A stretch of 38,423 nucleotides of DNA from Priapulus caudatus. Lineage: Eukaryota > Priapulida > Priapulimorpha > Priapulimorphida > Priapulidae. A program made the position numbers and the translations under genes. Under the pieces are notes generated by a model. The model was not told where the DNA came from, searched no databases, and saw nothing but the letters and a program-made list of their open reading frames with translations. Below, in pieces: positions 32,432 through 38,423 of the stretch (position 1 is its first letter; the number at the start of each line of letters is the position of its first letter). The stretch spans positions 249,852 to 288,274 of the forward strand of contig NW_014577140.1 of the NCBI RefSeq assembly GCF_000485595.1, read 5' to 3'.

Positions 32432-34903
32432 GTTAATATGTCCACTATAATTTTAAATAACAGAGTAGATGTCACACAATGCGAACCTTTGCACATAAAT
32501 CCTGAGCTTTCTGCATGTTACAGATTTAAAAGCATTTGAGAGAAGGCTCACAGAAGTTGTGTCTAGTCTACAGCCTGCAACAGGAAGGTGGAGAAGTAAG
32601 TATATAGCTATATAGAGCTTCTGGTGCAAAAATATTTCGCAAGAAATCCATTTGTACAGTTTGTCATATATGTGAAGTTGTGAACCTATATATATTTTGT
32701 ATGTCTGCTGTGTAAATCTCTGATTGAGATTTTGCTTAATGTACGTATAGCTTTTTTGTATTCTCAATTGCTAAAGACTGATATGGAACACTGCAAATAA
32801 TGAGTTTTGGAATTTCAGTTCTTTTTGACAAGTGGAATAACATTTTTAAATTACTAGAAAATAATGTACTTTACTAAGCATCATAAAACTTTGTCTGTTA
32901 CAGTCATGTTAATTATTGTGTCAGTCTGCACGGCAACAGCAGCATGGCAATGGCTATTGGACCATGAAACAGCAAAGGTCAGTAATCAATTTTTTATTAA
33001 TTTTGCCAGTTAGTATTTGTTGTTAATATTTGTAAGCACATACTTGTATCAAGTTTTGTATTGTATTGTATCAAGTACGTGTATGTACATATTGGTGGTT
33101 ATTATGGTGGTGGGATTTGCACTAGTATTAGTTTATATTGGCAAGAGTATTCAAACTATGCTACTCAATGTGGCACATCTGTCAGTCTGCTGCTGTGATA
33201 TTACATTTGACTGCATACATTTAAGTGCTACTGATCACCATGCAACTGGGGCACTGCATAATCTTGATACTTGATCATTTATAATGTTATGGTTTCTCTT
33301 TGCGTTACAGGTGGCATTTACTCAGTCATTATGGAATCACCCATATTTTGTCCTTAGTACCATCATACTTTGTCTTCTCTTCATGGGAGGAATACATAAA
33401 AGAGTTGTAGCACCATCTATGTATCCTTCATATGTATCATATAAGGTTTTGATCAGCTGGTGATTATAAAAGTGTAATTTGGATAACCTGATTCTACATT
33501 AAAAAATAATTTTTTACTGATTTCGTACTTAGAGAATTCTAAAAACCCATTTATATGAAAAATAATTACATCTGCTGAAATGCTATTAAAATTCATATTA
33601 TCGGTATGTATTTAATTCTTAGACATGTTTGTACAAAATGCCAGAATTGGCACTATATTGTATGGCTTCAATGGAAAGCTCCATTAAAAGACAACTTTAA
33701 GACAGCTTAGTTCCACCAGATGTTAGCACAGCTGCTGGTTACAAAAACCAACCAAGTAACTACTACAGCAGGTATTTATTCTTATAATAGAACGAGGACG
33801 AGGAAACAGTCATCTATAAATTAGGAACGTATTAGCCTGAAAGATCAGATCTCAGAGCATAAAAATGTCAATACAAATTAAAAATGTGCACAAATTATCC
33901 TTTATAACTAACGATACAAGTGTAAAGAGAGGACAATTACCCTTAGAAGTTAGATTCTGTGGGTCGTTAAACGAATATCACCCCACAGTTACCCAATGTA
34001 GACATACAATCCCCCCACTGTGTATAAGCACAGCAATATTCCCTGTTTCACATCTTTTTAATTTTTGGACGTTGGTTTTGGAGAAAAAGAGCATTTCTGG
34101 TCTATAAGCCTAAGAAATAAATAAGCCAAGAATATGATGTTTGTGCTGATATTTAAACAATTTTGAAATTCTGACCTGTTTTTACGGGATAATTAATTTA
34201 GTCATAAGCCAATACACATAAACATGGTAGCTAATTAAGCTCATATATTTATCTTGACCAATGTATCAGTATTGTAGCGAGAGTTCGACAAGTGTTACAA
34301 GATTTTAACATGTCCTGTGATGATGTAAGTATTAAATGTGTAGACGCTATTCATTTCTTATAAAATATTTTGTCTCATAAAGTGGTTATTTAGATATCTA
34401 GGCATGTGACTTTTAATGACACTACTCCAGATATGTACTACAGCTATGTGTGTGCACAGCCCCTGGTCTACTATATGGTGGCACTAACTTTAACTTTTTT
34501 GTTTTTGTTTTTGTTTTTTATTGCAGTCCCCTTGTTGCTACTTATCAATTGTTGGCAAATACCTACGCATAATGTAACACTCCCACATCTAAGATCCAAA
34601 TTTCTTTTTATTCTTTCTGTTGCAATATAATCAAACCATTAAAACTAATCAGTAAAAATTCAGTGCTCTCATTCATAAACAACCAGTGTTTAATATCACG
34701 AATATCTGTACTTATTCTATACATATGTCATATCCTAATTACATTCACTTACATGCCATAATTACAGCTACGGCAGAGAATCATGCATTCCACTTATGCA
34801 TTTGGCCCTGTGTCCAAATGTAATATCCCATTATTAATGATGATCATTTCTGTATTATTTTCAGACTGGTAAACTAATATTGAAGCCTCGACCAACATCT
34901 TAA
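32422..34903 (+). CDS. CNEP1R1: Nuclear envelope phosphatase regulatory subunit 1 (TMEM188/NEP1R1), complete 6-exon gene
   Basis: The coding exons are 32422-32431, 32524-32595, 32904-32977, 33311-33420, 34270-34324 and 34865-34903. They total 360 nt (119 residues plus TAA); human CNEP1R1 has 125. The family binds and activates CTDNEP1 (Dullard) in the nuclear envelope/ER, and the complex dephosphorylates lipin to control phosphatidate conversion and nuclear membrane synthesis. Diagnostic blocks are [65 protein letters not shown]. Two hydrophobic spans (about residues 28-46 and 64-78) fit the two-pass topology. All junctions are GT-AG and in phase. The start is the least certain part: a 10-nt coding exon (ATG AGC TCA G) gives MSSDLKAF, five residues shorter than human at this end. 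No canonical AATAAA lies close downstream of the stop. Confidence 0.95.
32524..32595 (+). CDS. CNEP1R1: CNEP1R1 coding exon 2
   Basis: The acceptor is CATGTTACAG and the donor is AGAA|GTAAGT (perfect consensus). The exon encodes [20 protein letters not shown] followed by RWR, the conserved N-terminal cytosolic block before the first membrane span. Confidence 0.95.
32904..32977 (+). CDS. CNEP1R1: CNEP1R1 coding exon 3 (first membrane span)
   Basis: The acceptor is GTCTGTTACAG and the donor is AAAG|GTCAGT. The exon completes Ile28 and encodes [18 protein letters not shown] then DHETAK, matching the SVCTAT...W span of the family. Confidence 0.95.
33311..33420 (+). CDS. CNEP1R1: CNEP1R1 coding exon 4 (second membrane span)
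   Basis: The acceptor is TTGCGTTACAG and the donor is CTAT|GTATCC. The exon encodes residues 53-88, with SLWNHPYF, the hydrophobic [11 protein letters not shown] and the highly conserved HKRVVAPS. It starts Ile89. Confidence 0.95.
34270..34324 (+). CDS. CNEP1R1: CNEP1R1 coding exon 5
   Basis: The acceptor is AATGTATCAG and the donor is GATGAT|GTAAGT. The exon completes Ile89 and encodes [18 protein letters not shown], the conserved C-terminal cytosolic helix and MSCDD motif. The nearby TTGTAG at 34273-34277 would be an alternative acceptor but breaks the frame. Confidence 0.93.
34865..34903 (+). CDS. CNEP1R1: CNEP1R1 last coding exon
   Basis: The acceptor is TATTTTCAG. The exon encodes [12 protein letters not shown] and ends in TAA at 34901-34903. 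[10 protein letters not shown] is the conserved end of the family. Confidence 0.94.
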   Translation, partial: TGKLILKPRPTS

Positions 34904-37710
34904 TGAGAATTGGCTGGGGAAAAACTATAACCACTAGTCCATGTCTTACAAGTATAGAAAAGTTAAGCTAAGGAGCACACGTGTCTAATAAGTTTTGTTT
35001 TGTGTATGATTGTATTGTATACTTTGTCAAAGGTTCAAAAGTTTCCAAACAGTTTTTGCTGCCACTTTCTATCACTACCGCTTACTTCTCCCCACCAAAT
35101 GTTACCCCTTCTTTTTATAATTTATAGTGTTGCAATGAACACGAAAAGAATCAAGAATTTATTGGGTTAATTACTTTATGTAAATTTTATTTCCTTATGT
35201 CATGCCCTTGACCAGTAGGCCTAGGTCACATGGATATAATTGTTACATGTCTGCCTCCATATAATCAGTGCAGACAGTACATATTCATTGCCTAGCATGT
35301 AATTATTGTGTATAAATGTTGATGATAAGAAGCGACCTCCACATGATTGCATATAAATTATTGCATGGATTTAGGCGTGTACCCTGAAGAATCGTTTTGG
35401 TGAACCATGATGGCCATGAGTGGAGGATTGTCACCAGGCCTCAAGTTCACCATAGTAAATGGTAAATGTTCAGAAGAGCTCAAATTTGTGCTCCAGCAAC
35501 CAGCAGTTCTTCACCAGTTAGTTAGAATAGCTGGATCTAAGCATGCGCACTCACAATTAAATTTCACACCACATATTATCAGGAGTGGATAATAGAGGTC
35601 TCTATTATCCACTCCTAGGCAATATAGATAATAGTCCTGGGCAACAATAGTAATGGGTCGCTGTGGTAGTGGGGGTACCAACATGGTTAAGGTCAAAACA
35701 CACTGCTGCGACAAACGGCCTACTGTAACGTTCATAGTCAACATTTCAGAGACTGACACAGCCACACTGCAGGCATTAATGACTGGTAGTAGGTCAAAGT
35801 TCGTCTTATTTCTTACTATACGGTGGCGGACATTGGATCGAGTCTGTAAACTCACTTGAGATTGTTGAATGTTGCATTGGCATTCTATTAATTTTGAGGT
35901 TCTGTGCTAAGGATAGGCAAATATGCTCTCAGCTGGGCAGTCTTGCACAATAAATGATTGGATGCCCCGGATCATGTAACACCAAATTTCACTAAACAAC
36001 AAAAATTGTCTGTTTGACAGAAGCTATTGCAATCCGAAGACAGTTGAGCAGCCTAATTTTTGTTATGAATTTTTTTTCGTCACGTAATGATGGAAGCATT
36101 TTATATAGCTGTATATCTTTCTCATCACAAAGCATCTAGCATCATTGTTTGTTCAGAGACGACCCACGTTCCAATAACACCTCGGCGTCAGCATATGATG
36201 GTACAATTATTATAGTCAGCATATGGTTATCGCCGGAAGTCATGCGCATGTGCAACAGCTTATTCGAAACTATAGTTTCTGATTTTATAAATTGTAAAAC
36301 ATTACGGTTGGTTGTTGTCGTCACAGTGTCTTGACCTCTAGGCAGCATTCTTTCGCTCCACAGAATGCAATGTATAAATTATGACGAATGTTACATATGA
36401 ATACACGGTGGGAGTAAATTGTATATAACTATAAGTATATCCATGTAATTATCAGTGTCTTTAGAATTGTGAGATACTGCAAAATATAGTTTATGAATGC
36501 CAATGTGTAAAAAGTGCATATTCCGAGGCTATAAGTATAATGTAGAATGTCACCCTATTGGCTCGTAAAGACACAGTGATGTATGTTTACCCATGATGAC
36601 TGTGATAGCAAGCTTTATCATGCCAAAAACTCCATCCTGTTCATATTGACACATTCACTGTGCAATGAACTTCAAAAAATTATGGTAACTACGGATTTCT
36701 CATCATTCACATGAATTATTTTTATCAAAAACTTGATATATTGCATGGTCATTCTTTTTCTTAAAAAAAATTTATTTATGCTGCATTTTAACATGATAAT
36801 ATTAGATTAACTTATTTGATTTTGTGGACATTTATGAAGTAATAAGGTTAGAAAAGGACTGAACATTCCCTAGCTCTCACCGAGAATAACAATTAAGTTT
36901 TTTGTGTGTGATACTGGAATTGATTATATTAATGGTGACCTACCTTGATATTAGAGATTTAGATGTTGAACAACAGCATTCTTATGTTCTCTCACACATG
37001 CTAGCCTCACTATTTTCACAGGCATTAAACTTTACTGGTATATTCGTTAATTTTGTTCAAAAAAAACATTGTAAAAAGTACCACCTATCAGTATTTACCT
37101 ACTGCTTCATATAATTGAGGAATAAAATCTTTGTAAGAAATGTAGGAAATTGCACAATTTTGCACCATTTCTAGATTTTCCTTGTGGGGGGGGGGCATGA
37201 GGACAACTCTCTGGACCTAGCATGGGCGACTGTGTTGTACCCCCTCTAATGCCTCCCTACTGCTTTTTGTCGGAAAGTGGTTGGCAGCTGTCTCGTAAGT
37301 CTAAAATATTTGAAAAATCAAACAAAAAATTAAAGAAAATGGAAATAATTTTGGATATGTGTGACTAGCAGTGATTTAAAAAATATATCCAATTTGAAAA
37401 CAGCTGAAAGTCTATGCAGTTTTTTAAAATCCTGTTACTTTTGTGGATTCTACCAAAGAATTTCTGAGGTCTACATGTGGCTATGGATTCTGCTTTTGCA
37501 CACGTCTGCATTTCAATTATAAAATGATGGTAAATAAACACACATTGTATTTACTACCAAAGTAATATTGTTTATGTACTATCTATCACCAAATTAATTC
37601 TAGGTAAATTCCGTACAACACAATCTTACTGCACACATATATATGCCACTGTGCAGAACAAAGTATAGAGTTTACCATATGCTCTCTCTCTCTTTCTGTG
37701 GACAGCTAGT
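34904..37710. other. CNEP1R1 3' side and gene-free DNA
   Basis: The 3' UTR end is not clear. The first canonical AATAAA after the stop is at 35949-35954, about 1 kb away; TATAAA at 35312-35317 is a weaker possibility. Frames such as minus 35511-35855 (114 codons) match no family. There is a run of ten G at about 37185. I see no further gene. Confidence 0.5.
35581..35616. repeat. Perfect 17-bp inverted repeat with 2-nt spacer
   Basis: AGGAGTGGATAATAGAG at 35581-35597 is exactly inverted at 35600-35616 with GT between. It could form a cruciform or mark the junction of a foldback element. Confidence 0.9.
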
Positions 37711-37715
37711 GAGAC

Positions 37716-37893
37716 ACCACAAACCGATTTTGCGCCCAGAAGAATTTATTAACCACCACAAATATATTTTGGGACATCAATTTATAACCACAATAAACAT
37801 GTACCAAAATTCTTAGCCACCACAAACAAGTTGCGTGCAAAAATTTCTTATCCACCACAAACAGATTTCAGTCAAATAATTTCTTAGCCACAT
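37716..37893. repeat. Diverged tandem repeat with CCACAAA cores
   Basis: CACCACAAAC, CACCACAAAT, AACCACAATAAAC, GCCACCACAAAC, TCCACCACAAAC and GCCACAT recur about every 33-38 bp, each preceded by TTCTTA or a similar A/T word (for example TTCTTAGCCACCACAAAC). About six worn units. On the other strand the core reads GTTTGTGGTGGCTAAGAA. Confidence 0.75.
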
Positions 37894-37921
37894 ATGACTC
37901 ATATTAATTATCATATATATA

Positions 37922-38423
37922 TCTACTATATAATAGTAGAAAGAGCCGAAGTGTCGTTTTCCGTATCTCCTCCGAAACCGTGCCACGTGTGCTCGCGTAA
38001 ATCGAACTGGGGCCCCTTCTGGGCGTCGCGAATACATTCCGCTACGTTAGAACGCGATTTTTCCATCGTAAAGTGACTTTTGGAGGCAATTTTCTAAAAA
38101 GTTATGTGCCCGAAGAAACTTCGGCATTCATAGGAAACCCGCACCAAATTTTAAGATCGCAAAATTCGCATGCGCAGTCCAAGCAGAGTACATGAATCAC
38201 CTTGTGATTGACGTGCTCTCATCGGAAACTCGTACCAAATTTTAAGATTGCCAAATCCGCATGCGCAGTCTAATCAGAGCATGTGAATCACCTGCTACCG
38301 CAACGTCCAAGATCAACCCCCCCAATTTTCTCAACGAATTTCGTTTCACAAAATGGACCCCTGCGACTGTCAAATCTGCCGATTTCCGCCGATCCGCGGA
38401 AAAATCTCATCGCGGAGCCAGTA
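37922..38423 (+). mobile_element. Probable Helitron 5' terminus, running off the window
   Basis: Sequence begins TCTACTATATAATAGTAGA (37922-37940), an 8-bp-arm inverted repeat starting with TC and preceded by A, as expected where Helitrons insert between A and T. Composition changes abruptly from AT-rich to CpG-rich here. CCGAAGAAACTTCGG at 38110-38124 is a further hairpin. A roughly 70-bp segment at 38132-38202 recurs 91 bp later at 38223-38292 (shared CCAAATTTTAAGAT and GCATGCGCAGTC). The element is cut by the window end, so no 3' CTRR end or Rep/helicase gene can be checked. Confidence 0.5.

Noticed and set aside
33017-33274. Plus-strand 85-codon hydrophobic frame
   Set aside because: It lies inside CNEP1R1 intron 3 between two well-supported exons.
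34406-34630. Strong-looking acceptor (T-rich tract then TTGCAG at about 34526) and hydrophobic frame
   Set aside because: It lies inside CNEP1R1 intron 5; splicing here would insert non-conserved sequence between MSCDD and [10 protein letters not shown].
1-38423. tRNA, rRNA, CRISPR or prokaryotic operon features
   Set aside because: I looked for B-box-like GGTTCGA words with cloverleaf context, rRNA-like blocks and regularly spaced direct repeats with unique spacers; none was found.

Overview
This is nuclear DNA of an invertebrate-like animal. The evidence is two conserved metazoan/eukaryotic genes split into short exons by GT-AG introns (92 bp to 2.3 kb), AT-rich intergenic DNA, many short inverted-repeat transposons, micro- and minisatellites, and degenerate CCCTAA/TTAGGG tracts. 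There are no operons, bacterial-style promoters or CRISPR arrays. I cannot name the species from sequence alone.

Layout. Positions 1-8600 are almost entirely simple or tandem repeat: a GT/TGCG microsatellite, a pyrimidine tract, then about 6.6 kb of a 35-bp minisatellite full of one-base indels. Positions 8600-14500 are gene-free, with a Z-DNA-prone CA/CG tract and a 640-bp TA-flanked MITE. Positions 14936-22285 carry an eight-exon plus-strand gene that I reconstructed as a complete 237-residue Bax inhibitor-1 (TMBIM6) protein. Its introns hold at least three inverted-repeat transposons with recognisable target duplications, plus telomere-like tracts. Positions 22600-31860 hold no gene I can support; they contain an AAGCTT-bearing 46-60-bp tandem repeat, a strongly G-poor segment and some regulatory-looking motifs. 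Positions 32422-34903 carry a six-exon plus-strand gene reconstructed as a complete 119-residue CNEP1R1 (TMEM188/NEP1R1) protein, with a GCGCGC-rich inverted-repeat element ending 114 bp upstream of its ATG. Positions 34904-38423 are non-coding, with a perfect hairpin, a CCACAAA-core repeat and what looks like the 5' end of a Helitron running off the window.

The two genes are unrelated in pathway but both encode small ER/nuclear-envelope membrane proteins: BI-1 acts in ER calcium and stress control, CNEP1R1 is the regulatory subunit of the nuclear-envelope lipin phosphatase. They lie head-to-tail about 10 kb apart with separate upstream regions, so co-regulation is not implied. The main unusual content is the density of small non-autonomous transposons with readable boundaries, and the minisatellite. 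I found no convincing new protein-coding system.
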